NCBI GenBank assembly: GCA_902783905.1
Contig: CACZSP010000317.1
Span: 1 to 13,877, forward strand
Length of the DNA stretch: 13,877 nt
DNA from: an uncultured Ruminococcus sp.
GTDB lineage: Bacteria; Bacillota; Clostridia; Oscillospirales; CAG-272
Direction of reading: 5' to 3'
Shown here: piece by piece, positions 1 through 6,431 of the stretch
Position numbering within the stretch: the first letter of the stretch is position 1
How the letters are laid out: every line of letters starts with the position of its first letter
Made by a program: the position numbers and the translations under genes
Notes under the pieces: model-generated
Told to the model about the DNA's origin: nothing
The model's input: the letters and a program-made list of their open reading frames with translations, nothing else
Database searches by the model: none

Positions 1-73
1 CCGCGGCTCCGACAGTCGCGGCAATTGCCGGAAGCACGGTCTTTTTTCTGGTATACTCAGATTTTTTGGGCAT
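1..73 (-). CDS. 5' fragment of an unidentified protein (24 codons visible)
   Basis: Only the N-terminus is in the window: an ATG at 73 reading leftward gives MPKKSEYTRKKTVLPAIAAT and four more residues (V, G, A, A) before the edge. The start is supported by an AAGGAG site eight bases upstream. It begins 14 bases after the LCP stop codon, so it is very likely the next gene of the same operon. The basic stretch followed by a hydrophobic, alanine-rich run would suit the start of a signal peptide or membrane segment, but too little is visible to assign a family. Confidence 0.6.
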   Translation of the reverse strand, partial: MPKKSEYTRKKTVLPAIAATVGAA

Positions 74-87
74 CCGGCGCTCCTTTG

Positions 88-1332
88 TCAGTTTAATCCG
101 AGATAGCGTGAGAGAGCGGCGCGGTTCTTTTCAAAATTGGGGAGGATGACCGCCATTCCCTCCACGTATGCGTAGCTGAACGCTCCGTCCACGGGGATAG
201 AGTGCATCTCGATCGGATTTCCGACGAACCTGTAATATTTCGTGACGGCGGATATGATCTCGGAGTTCGACATATCAGTCTTTACGTAAGGGAGCACGCT
301 GTTCACGAGCGAAACGAGCTCGGAAAAGCTCTTTCCTTTGATCTTGTCGTACAGAGCGGTTACGACCGTCCGTTGTCTCGAGGTGCGTCCGAAGTCGCTG
401 TCAATCACCCTGATGCGGGCGTAGGCGAGGGCCTCGTCTCCGTCGAGGTGGTTGATCCCGACCTTTTTCTCCCAGGTGTACTCCTCCCTGATGTTGTCGA
501 CCTCGGCCTGCGTCAGGTAGATATCGACCCCTCCGACAAGCTCGATGATATACTTGAACGCGGCGAAATCGACCACTACCGCGCCGTCGACGTGAACGCC
601 GAAATTCTCGAGCAGCGTCGAATAAAGCAGCGGCAGACCTCCGTAGATATACGGAACGTTAAGACGGTTGGGCCGATAGCCGCCGGGGATCTGCACGTAC
701 ATGTCGCGAAGGAAGGACGTCATCGTGATCTGACCGGTCGTTCCGTTGATCGTCATCAGGATCATGGTGTCGGTCCTGGTCCTGAATCCCGGCTCCCCGG
801 CGTCCTGACCGACTATGAGTATCTTGAACAGCTTTCCGTCGTTCAGCTCGGGCGCCGAACTCCACTTTATGTCGGACGGCCTGACGTTGCCCAGAAACCC
901 CGTAGATCCGGGCTCCACGTAATTCGTAACGGGAGGATCCGTCGCCTCGGGCTCCGTGACCGGCTCTCCGGCGGTGACCGGCGCAGGATCGTCTGAGGTG
1001 ACCGGCGCGGGTCCGTCTGAGGTGACCGGGCCGGGCTCGCCGGTCGGTTCAGCCGTCACGGGATCCGGTCCGGTCGCGTCCGGGGTGCTTTCTTCAGGTC
1101 CGGTCCCGGTCACGGGCTCCGGGGTCGTGAACGGCAGATCGGTTTCGAACAGATCGCTGCCGGGCGGAATGGTTTCTATGTCATCCGGAATCCTTTCGAT
1201 CTTTCCCAGAAAGTATCCGACCCCGATCATTCCGGCGAGCATCGCCAGCAGAAGCAGCGAAGTCAGTATTATGAGCGTCAGAACTATGATTTTCTGGGCT
1301 TTTTTTCCGGTTTTTTTTCTGCGTTCTTCCAT
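88..1332 (-). CDS. LytR-CpsA-Psr (LCP) family cell-wall glycopolymer ligase
   Basis: LCP proteins transfer lipid-linked anionic glycopolymers (teichoic acids, capsule) onto peptidoglycan at the outer face of the membrane. The 414-residue protein has a lysine/arginine-rich N-terminus, one membrane segment at about residues 15-42, a long Pro/Thr/Glu/Asp-rich spacer (about 57-145) and an LCP catalytic domain from about 166 to 400. Family hallmarks are visible: RTRTDTMILMTI (185-196), SFLRDMYV (206-213), and YARIRVIDSDFGRTSRQR (304-321) with the Arg and Asp residues that hold the polyprenyl pyrophosphate head group and metal. The start at 1332 gives the expected membrane anchor; a GAGGA site lies about 13 bases upstream, which is long. 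It follows the phosphopantetheinyl transferase gene by 35 bases. The spacer contains short DNA repeats. Which polymer it attaches cannot be told. Confidence 0.93.
   Translation of the reverse strand: MEERRKKTGKKAQKIIVLTLIILTSLLLLAMLAGMIGVGYFLGKIERIPDDIETIPPGSDLFETDLPFTTPEPVTGTGPEESTPDATGPDPVTAEPTGEPGPVTSDGPAPVTSDDPAPVTAGEPVTEPEATDPPVTNYVEPGSTGFLGNVRPSDIKWSSAPELNDGKLFKILIVGQDAGEPGFRTRTDTMILMTINGTTGQITMTSFLRDMYVQIPGGYRPNRLNVPYIYGGLPLLYSTLLENFGVHVDGAVVVDFAAFKYIIELVGGVDIYLTQAEVDNIREEYTWEKKVGINHLDGDEALAYARIRVIDSDFGRTSRQRTVVTALYDKIKGKSFSELVSLVNSVLPYVKTDMSNSEIISAVTKYYRFVGNPIEMHSIPVDGAFSYAYVEGMAVILPNFEKNRAALSRYLGLN
973..1044. repeat. 24-bp imperfect tandem repeat in the LCP spacer
   Basis: Two near-identical 24-base units (973-996 and 997-1020, both of the form ggtgaccggcgc...tctga) are followed by a degenerate third (1021-1044). 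On the minus strand they encode repeats of the eight-residue type SD(G/D)PAPVT within the disordered linker of the LCP protein. The unit is a multiple of three, so copy number could change without breaking the frame. Confidence 0.7.
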
Positions 1333-1367
1333 TTTGCTGTTTCATTCCTCGCCGGGCGGCAAAGCGG

Positions 1368-2009
1368 TCAAGGTGCCGCGCGTTCCGGCGGGGCCGGCGG
1401 CAGGCAGACCGTCGCGCAGGCGGCGGTGTCTCCATCGATGATGCCGAATCTCCTGTAGATCAGATTATCGGGAAGAGGTTTTCCGAATCCCTCGGCAAGT
1501 CTTCCCCCGAAATATTTCGACGCCGCCTCCCTGTCCGCCCACAGGACGGAAAAGAGTTCCGCTTTTTCTTCAGCGGGAGTCGACGCGATCAGACGCGCCT
1601 CCTCCGGCGAAAAACAGCGCGCGGCCATTTTTTCCGCGTTTTCCGGGCGGATCCTTCCGCAGAGGGTCACGTCGGCGCCCGCGTTTCCTTTAAGATTTAC
1701 GGCGACAAGGACGAGTCCGCCGTCGTGCGATATCGAAAAACCGGGCATTCCCGCGTCTTCGAACCGGGGCTTCCCGGATTCTCCCCTGACGATTGTTCCG
1801 GGCGGCAGCCCGAACTCTTCCGTCAGCGAGAGGAGAAGAAGCGCCCCGCAGAGGGATTCCGCTCTCGAGCGCGGTTCGTTTTTCATAAGCGATTCAAGGT
1901 ATTCGTCGCCGAAGGCGCGTCCGACGGCGCCTGTGTCCGGCTCGCATTCCGCGACCCGGACGACGCTTGCCCGGACGTCACGGGAAAAGATCAGACGGAA
2001 AGCTCTCAT
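1368..2009 (-). CDS. Sfp-type 4'-phosphopantetheinyl transferase superfamily protein
   Basis: Enzymes of this family move phosphopantetheine from coenzyme A to a serine of acyl or peptidyl carrier proteins. The 213-residue length fits the Sfp type. Motifs in order: GKPRF (79-83), FSISH (91-95), GADV with D113 as metal ligand, RCFSPEEARLI (131-141), and LWADREAASK (156-165) with E161 and K165 in place of the usual W-x-x-KEA-x-x-K. Compared with Sfp, the residue two after the aspartate (Glu109 in Sfp) is Thr115 here and the KE lysine is Arg160, so this is a divergent member. The ATG overlaps the hprK stop as ATGA, implying translational coupling. No carrier-protein, polyketide or non-ribosomal peptide gene is in the window, so its target could be the fatty-acid carrier protein or a product of a distant cluster. 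Its neighbours hint at envelope or metabolic housekeeping. Confidence 0.85.
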   Translation of the reverse strand: MRAFRLIFSRDVRASVVRVAECEPDTGAVGRAFGDEYLESLMKNEPRSRAESLCGALLLLSLTEEFGLPPGTIVRGESGKPRFEDAGMPGFSISHDGGLVLVAVNLKGNAGADVTLCGRIRPENAEKMAARCFSPEEARLIASTPAEEKAELFSVLWADREAASKYFGGRLAEGFGKPLPDNLIYRRFGIIDGDTAACATVCLPPAPPERAAP

Positions 2010-2941
2010 TTCGCCGGAATCCCGTTGATCTCCATCAGCCGTTTGCTGAATTCCTCGGCGGTGTTGTATCCCATCTTTTTCTGGCGGTTGTTCATCGCCG
2101 CTATCTCGATAATCACGGCAAGGTTGCGCCCGGGTTTTACCGGGACGGTCAGCGAGGGCAGACTGATTCCGAGGATGTCGATTTTTTCCTCGTCCAGACC
2201 CATGCGGTCGTACATCTTGCCCTCCACCCAGTTTTCAAGCTGAATGACCATGTCTATCTTCTCGGTGTCCTTGACGGCGCCCATGCCGAATATGCGGCTG
2301 ACGTCGACGATCCCTATCCCGCGCAGCTCAACGTAGTGACGGATCAGTTCGGGCGCCGAGCCGACGAGGGATTTTGCCGAAACCTTTTTTATCTCGACCG
2401 CGTCGTCCGCAATCAGCCGGTGTCCGCGCTTTACCAGTTCGATCGCCGTTTCGCTCTTTCCGATACCGCTGTCTCCGAGTATCAGCACGCCTTCGCCGTA
2501 GACCTCGACGAGTACTCCGTGCCGGGTGATGCGGGGCGCGAGAGAAACGTTGAGGGATGCGAACATGGCCGACATAAGGGATGTGGTCTGTTCGTCGGAC
2601 GAAAGCAGCGGCACCTTGTAGTACCTGCACGCCTCCTCGGTCTCCGGGAAGGGCGCGTGCCCCGCCGTCATAATGACGGCAACCGGCATGTGACGGACGA
2701 ATTCGAAAATCTTCTCCCTGCGCTCGGCGGCGTCGAGATCCTCAAGATAGGTCCTTTCGGCGTTGCCGATCAGCTGTATCCTCTCCGAATCGAATATTCT
2801 GAAAAACCCCGCGAGAGCAAGTCCCGGACGGTCAAGTTCGGTGGTCGAGACCAGGAAACGCTCGGGGTCGTCAGGAAGATATATGACGTTGAGATTGAAC
2901 TCGTTTATAAGCGACTGAAGCGGTATGCTGTATTTTTCCAT
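2006..2941 (-). CDS. hprK: HPr kinase/phosphorylase
   Basis: HprK phosphorylates and dephosphorylates a serine (Ser46 type) of the phosphotransferase protein HPr, controlling carbon catabolite repression in Bacillota. The 311-residue protein has the usual two-domain length. The N-terminal domain covers about residues 1-130. The kinase core starts near ITRHGVLVEVYGEG (138-151, with H141), then the P-loop GDSGIGKS (156-163), the acidic pair D179-D180 in IADDAVEI, the family signature VELRGIGIVDVSRIFG (204-219), and the C-terminal VPVKPGRNLAVIIE and NNRQKKMGYN segments. All expected catalytic elements are present. It is the first gene of the minus-strand operon and faces the AT-rich region 2942-3168, which should hold its promoter. 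No clear Shine-Dalgarno site is seen; the best match is GGAACGG about 10-16 bases before the ATG. No HPr gene lies nearby. Confidence 0.97.
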   Translation of the reverse strand: MEKYSIPLQSLINEFNLNVIYLPDDPERFLVSTTELDRPGLALAGFFRIFDSERIQLIGNAERTYLEDLDAAERREKIFEFVRHMPVAVIMTAGHAPFPETEEACRYYKVPLLSSDEQTTSLMSAMFASLNVSLAPRITRHGVLVEVYGEGVLILGDSGIGKSETAIELVKRGHRLIADDAVEIKKVSAKSLVGSAPELIRHYVELRGIGIVDVSRIFGMGAVKDTEKIDMVIQLENWVEGKMYDRMGLDEEKIDILGISLPSLTVPVKPGRNLAVIIEIAAMNNRQKKMGYNTAEEFSKRLMEINGIPAK

Positions 2942-3002
2942 TTCGGGGGTCCGTTCCGGGGCAGGCGCTGCTTCCCGATTTTAATATGATATTGCCTTAT
3001 AA

Positions 3003-3008
3003 AGTATA
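3003..3008 (-). promoter_or_regulatory. Candidate -10 box for the hprK operon
   Basis: The minus strand reads TATACT here, about 60 bases before the hprK start and inside an AT-rich block. At 17-bp spacing the -35 position (3026-3031) reads TTTATT, a poor match, so this is only the best of several possible AT-rich candidates. Confidence 0.3.
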
Positions 3009-3052
3009 TCACATTTTCAAATAAAAATAAACATTTTTTTCAAAAATAAGGT

Positions 3053-3078
3053 ATGCCGGGCACGAAAATGCCCGGTAT
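3053..3078 (-). terminator. Hairpin between divergent promoters, possible minus-strand terminator
   Basis: The arms ATGCCGGGCA (3053-3062) and TGCCCGGTAT (3069-3078) pair across a six-base loop, with one G-U pair on plus-strand RNA (an A-C mismatch on minus-strand RNA). Read on the minus strand, the stem is followed by ACCTTATTTTTG, a moderate U-rich tail; on the plus strand no U tract follows. It could stop antisense transcription from entering the hprK promoter, or be a protein-binding dyad. Confidence 0.4.
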
Positions 3079-3094
3079 TCACATTCCGTACACA

Positions 3095-3123
3095 TTCTTG
3101 TGATATGATATATTATGTATAAG
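3095..3123 (+). promoter_or_regulatory. Weak candidate promoter for the foldase-SGNH-mrnC operon
   Basis: TTCTTG (3095-3100) and TATAAG (3118-3123) are separated by exactly 17 bp and lie about 45 bases before the 3169 start. The -10 matches five of six consensus bases but the -35 is poor. Placement in the AT-rich part of the divergent region is the main support. Confidence 0.3.
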
Positions 3124-3132
3124 TTTATCGTT

Positions 3133-3156
3133 TTGCGCCGCCGGGGAGCGGCGTAA
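3133..3156 (+). promoter_or_regulatory. Leader stem-loop touching the ribosome site of the foldase gene
   Basis: TTGCGCCGC (3133-3141) pairs with GCGGCGTAA (3148-3156), including one G-U pair, around the loop cgggga. The stem ends one base before the GGAG site (3158-3161) of the 3169 start. Such a stem could tune access to the ribosome site or protect the 5' end; there is no larger riboswitch-like structure that I can recognise. Confidence 0.35.
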
Positions 3157-3168
3157 CGGAGATATGAA

Positions 3169-4236
3169 ATGACGAAAAGACGAAATCGCGGCGGAGCGCG
3201 CACCGGAGCCCGCTTCCTGACACGTATAACCTCGGCGGCGGCAGCCGCGCTCCTGCTCTTTTGCGGATGCACGGCGAACGTGCGTCCGATCAAACCGACG
3301 GAAGAAGAATCGGCCGTCGTCGGACGGATCGGAAAGCAGGAAATCCTTTACGACGAGTACCGCTTCATCGTCCTCAACTGCGTCGACGATATGAAGGAAA
3401 AATACGGAGAGGATCTGTTTTCCGGCGAGGACGCCGAAGAGAGAAAGCGCGAGCTGGAGGAAAACGTTCTCGGGACGGTGCTCAACAGCGACCACGCCGT
3501 CTGGGAGATGGCCGACTTTTACTATTACGGCGGCGCGGAGGCGATGTTCTCGGAAAAGCAGATCACCGACAAGGTGGCGGAGTTCGTAAACGAAACGGCA
3601 ACCGAACTCGGAGGAAAGAAAAAATATCTCGAAGAGCTTGAAAAGAACCATATGACCGACAGGGTATTCCGTTTTTACACAGCCGCCGAGGAATGCGCGT
3701 CCGAGCTGCTTTACATTCTCAAGAACGATTTGGGAGAGCTTCCGTCCACCGAGGAGGAACTGAAGGAAGCCCTCGATTCCGACAAACTCATACGCACCAA
3801 TCACGTCTTTTTCGAGGGAGTCACTCCGGAAAACAAAGCCCTTGCCGCCGAGGTGCGGGAAAAGCTGCTCGCCAGCTCCGACAGGGAGCTCGAAATAGTC
3901 CTTCTCAAAGCGCAGTACCACTGCGCCGACTACACAATGACTACGACCCACGGCGCCTATTTCGCCCGCTACAGCTCGGATTACGGCGACAAATACGAAA
4001 ACGCCGCCTTCGCCCTCCAGCCGGGAGAGGTCAGCGACGTCATCGAAACCTCCGACGGCTATTACGTAATAATCCGTCTTGAAAAAGAGCCGGAGTGGAT
4101 ACTGCGCAACTTCGATTCCCTCGCCTCCGACGTTATCGGTTCGGAATTCAACGTCAGACTCGAGGAATTCCGGAAGGCGATGACCTTTGAATTCACCGAA
4201 TACGGAAAAAGTCTTGACGTGACTGCGATCAGATGA
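3169..4236 (+). CDS. Parvulin-like (PrsA/SurA-type) peptidyl-prolyl isomerase lipoprotein
   Basis: This is probably an extracytoplasmic foldase that helps exported proteins fold at the membrane surface. The 355-residue protein has a basic N-terminus, a hydrophobic run at about 20-31 and a lipobox-like LFCGC, with C34 the likely lipidated cysteine. A helical, charged region (about 50-200) resembles the chaperone arms of PrsA/SurA proteins. A parvulin-like domain follows from about 208 to 310, seen from RTNHVFFEG (209-217) through YENAAFAL and LQPGEVSDVIETSDGYYVIIRL (283-304), the typical end of the fold. The usual GGDLG-type loop is replaced by THGAYFARYS (260-269), so isomerase activity is uncertain. 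The ATG is preceded by GGAG seven bases upstream. It leads the plus-strand operon, and its stop overlaps the next start. Family is fairly sure; activity is inferred. Confidence 0.78.
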   Translation: MTKRRNRGGARTGARFLTRITSAAAAALLLFCGCTANVRPIKPTEEESAVVGRIGKQEILYDEYRFIVLNCVDDMKEKYGEDLFSGEDAEERKRELEENVLGTVLNSDHAVWEMADFYYYGGAEAMFSEKQITDKVAEFVNETATELGGKKKYLEELEKNHMTDRVFRFYTAAEECASELLYILKNDLGELPSTEEELKEALDSDKLIRTNHVFFEGVTPENKALAAEVREKLLASSDRELEIVLLKAQYHCADYTMTTTHGAYFARYSSDYGDKYENAAFALQPGEVSDVIETSDGYYVIIRLEKEPEWILRNFDSLASDVIGSEFNVRLEEFRKAMTFEFTEYGKSLDVTAIR

Positions 4237-5315
4237 GCATGAGATCATATTCGCGCCGCCGTCTGCAGAGACGGAGGCGTCAGAAAACCGCCAACTGGGG
4301 CGTCCGGGCGCTTGTCATATTCCTGATCTGCGCGTCGCTCCTGTTTATAACGGCCATAGTCATCGGGCTCAGCCTGGGCAGGGCTGCCGCCGATCCCGAC
4401 GGCAGTTCGGAGGAGGGAACGGTAAAGACGTCTCCCCCGCCGGCGGGCCGTTTCAGAAAGGACGCCGTCCCCTTCGTGACGGCAAGATATCTGGACCACG
4501 CGGCGTATATGACGCCCGATTCCGGATACCGCGGACCCGATCCCGAGCCGGACGGCGCGGTATCGCTTCTGCTTCGCACGCCCGCGGGCGAAGAGGATCC
4601 CTCCGAGACCTCCGACGGCGGCGTGAAGACCGGAACCGGGATGCGGCTTCTCTACCGTTCTCCCGTCTCGGCGTCGAAATCCTTCGACATCATCGACGGT
4701 CCGGAACTTTCCACCCTGACGGCGGCGCTTAAAAACGAATACCGCTATCTGAGCGGGGTGTTCGAAACTTCCTACGCCAAGGAGATCATTTCCTCCCGCC
4801 TGATAATGAAGGAATACGAGATTTCGCTCGTATGCGAGCTCGCCGAAGCCGGCTTCGACGAGATAGTGATAACCGGTGTCGGCGAGGACGAAAGAAGCCT
4901 TTCCGAAGCGGTCTCTTTCATAAGAGAAATCGGCGAACGCACCGGCGGCGCCGTGTCGGTGGGACTTGCGCTCGGACTTGATTTTTACGACTCGCCCGAC
5001 GCCCGCTCGGCGATAAACTCCCTCGGATTCGACTGCGGATTCCTCGCCGTTGACCTGACGTCCCTCGAAATTCCTTCGCTGATGACGCCGGAAACGGTGA
5101 TCAGGGACCGCACCGAGCGCATATCCGAAATTACGGGGCTTTACGGACTCCGAGTAATCGTGGGATGCGGCGACGAGGAAGGCTTCGACGGAGAGATCGC
5201 AGCCGCGAGATCCGCGGGAGCGCTGAACGTTCAGTCGGTGAAAAAGAAAGCCGATCAGTCGGAACAAATAAACAACGAAAAAGAAAACGGCGGCGCCGTG
5301 ACCGGCTCGCCGTAA
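4233..5315 (+). CDS. Membrane-anchored protein of unknown function with possible TIM-barrel half
   Basis: I do not recognise this 360-residue protein with confidence. It starts with a very basic segment (SRRRLQRRRRQK, 7-18), then one membrane segment at about 25-48, so the rest should be outside the cell. Residues 50-135 are Pro/Gly/Asp-rich and probably disordered. From about 150 the sequence looks ordered: RLIMKEYEISLVCELAEAGF (189-208), then DEIVITGVG, SVGLALGLDFYD (242-253), GFLAVDLTS (269-277) and LRVIVGCGDEEGF (306-318), a run of beta-alpha units like a TIM barrel. The layout recalls putative glycoside-hydrolase-like proteins (DUF4015 type), but I see no confident catalytic motif. The C-terminus is charged and polar. 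ATGA overlap with the foldase gene suggests coupling; a second ATG at 4239 is an alternative start. Context suggests a role with the foldase and SGNH hydrolases. Confidence 0.75.
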   Translation: MSMRSYSRRRLQRRRRQKTANWGVRALVIFLICASLLFITAIVIGLSLGRAAADPDGSSEEGTVKTSPPPAGRFRKDAVPFVTARYLDHAAYMTPDSGYRGPDPEPDGAVSLLLRTPAGEEDPSETSDGGVKTGTGMRLLYRSPVSASKSFDIIDGPELSTLTAALKNEYRYLSGVFETSYAKEIISSRLIMKEYEISLVCELAEAGFDEIVITGVGEDERSLSEAVSFIREIGERTGGAVSVGLALGLDFYDSPDARSAINSLGFDCGFLAVDLTSLEIPSLMTPETVIRDRTERISEITGLYGLRVIVGCGDEEGFDGEIAAARSAGALNVQSVKKKADQSEQINNEKENGGAVTGSP

Positions 5316-5332
5316 TACCTCCGGAGGAAACA

Positions 5333-6418
5333 ATGACAGACGTTACCAGAGAACTCGACCCGAAAATGAACGCCGCGAGCGCCGACCCGAACGGTATGGT
5401 CTGGTTCGACGCGACAATGGCGCCGTTCGATCTTTACGGCTTTTACGCCGCCAACCCCTTCCGCCGTATGCCGGAGGAGGTTGCCGCGGCGACCAACGCC
5501 GGAGTAAAGCGCAACAATTTCCACACCGCCGGCGGAAGAGTCCGTTTTTCGACCGATTCGACGAGAATCGGCGTGCGGGTTTCGATGCCCTACGTCACGA
5601 AATTCGTGCACATGCCGATGACCGGGAGCTCCTCCTTCGACGTTTACCTCGACACCCCGTCCGGAAGCGTCTTCCGGAGCGTTTTCAAGCCCGACGTGAA
5701 GATCGACCGCGGATTTGAGATGGTCGCGAAAACAAAAGGCACGGGCACGCGCTTCTACACTCTGAACTTTCCCCTTTATTCCCCGGTCGACCGGCTCGAA
5801 ATCGGGATCGACGCGGGAGCCTCGCTCGGAGGCGGAGCCCGTTATACCGATATACCGCCCGTCGTCTATTACGGTTCGTCCATCACTCAGGGCGCCTGCG
5901 CCTCGAGACCCGGACTCGCCTATCAGGCGATCATCTCGAGAAAACTGAATATCGACTTCGTCAACCTCGGTTTTTCCGGCAACGCTCTCGGAGAACAGCC
6001 GATCGTCGACTATATGGCGCATATAAAAATGTCGGCTTTCGTCGCCGACTACGACCACAACGCTCCCTCCGCCGCGCACCTTGAAAAAACGCACTGCAAT
6101 CTCTACCGCACGGTGAGAGAGGCAAACCCCGATATCCCGATAATACTTCTTTCCCGACCCGATTTCATTTTCAGCCCGGAGGAGAGCTGCGACCGCCGCG
6201 CCGTCATCGAGGACACCTTCAGATACGCCCGCGCGCAGGGAGACCGGCGGGTCTGGTACATCGACGGCGACGGAATATGCCGCGGCGAGGAGGAAGACAG
6301 CTGCTCGACCGACGGAACGCATCCGAACGATATCGGATTTATGAAGATGGCAGACTGCATCGGAAGGATACTTACGAGGGCGCTGCGGCACGGGACAATC
6401 CCGGAAAGCGGAATATAA
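5333..6418 (+). CDS. GxDLY-type SGNH hydrolase, first of a tandem pair
   Basis: Probable serine esterase (carbohydrate or acyl deacetylase class) of the two-domain group in which a beta-rich GxDLY-like N-terminal domain precedes an SGNH domain (Lipase_GDSL_3 type). The 361-residue protein has FDLYGFY (32-38) and GGRVRFST (67-74) in the first part and the variant SFDVYLDT (101-108). The catalytic part has YYGSSITQG (179-187, nucleophile S183), NLGFSGNA (211-218), DYDHNAP (239-245, with N243), and STDGTHPND (325-333), giving the D327/H330 pair. All SGNH blocks are present. There is no signal peptide, so a cytoplasmic site is likely. A GGAGG site six bases upstream fixes the start at 5333; a longer frame from 5165 would overlap the preceding gene and is rejected. 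It lies 17 bases after the anchored protein and 13 before its paralogue. Substrate unknown. Confidence 0.9.
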   Translation: MTDVTRELDPKMNAASADPNGMVWFDATMAPFDLYGFYAANPFRRMPEEVAAATNAGVKRNNFHTAGGRVRFSTDSTRIGVRVSMPYVTKFVHMPMTGSSSFDVYLDTPSGSVFRSVFKPDVKIDRGFEMVAKTKGTGTRFYTLNFPLYSPVDRLEIGIDAGASLGGGARYTDIPPVVYYGSSITQGACASRPGLAYQAIISRKLNIDFVNLGFSGNALGEQPIVDYMAHIKMSAFVADYDHNAPSAAHLEKTHCNLYRTVREANPDIPIILLSRPDFIFSPEESCDRRAVIEDTFRYARAQGDRRVWYIDGDGICRGEEEDSCSTDGTHPNDIGFMKMADCIGRILTRALRHGTIPESGI

Positions 6419-6431
6419 GGAGGCGGAAAAG

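Larger units (their letters stand above)
2942..3168. other. Divergent intergenic control region between hprK and the foldase operon
   Basis: This 227-bp stretch has no credible gene. The part from about 2975 to 3130 is markedly AT-rich against the GC-rich genes on both sides, as expected for back-to-back promoters. It holds a candidate -10 for hprK (TATACT on the minus strand, 3003-3008), a hairpin at 3053-3078, a weak candidate promoter for the plus operon (3095-3123), and a leader stem at 3133-3156 next to the ribosome site of the downstream gene. Confidence 0.7.

Noticed and set aside
973..1044. CRISPR-like repeats
   Set aside because: The repeats are adjacent with no spacers and encode in-frame PVT-rich linker residues of the LCP protein.
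1967..2989. Plus-strand open frame opposite hprK
   Set aside because: hprK is unmistakable on the other strand, and this frame lacks motifs and a ribosome site.
3079..4248. Minus-strand open frame (389 codons) opposite the foldase gene
   Set aside because: It mirrors the plus-strand lipoprotein gene, starts without a ribosome site and has no recognisable motif.
5165..5332. N-terminal extension of the first SGNH hydrolase
   Set aside because: It overlaps the end of the preceding gene and encodes an arginine-rich run; the GGAGG site fits the ATG at 5333 and the paralogue has no such extension.
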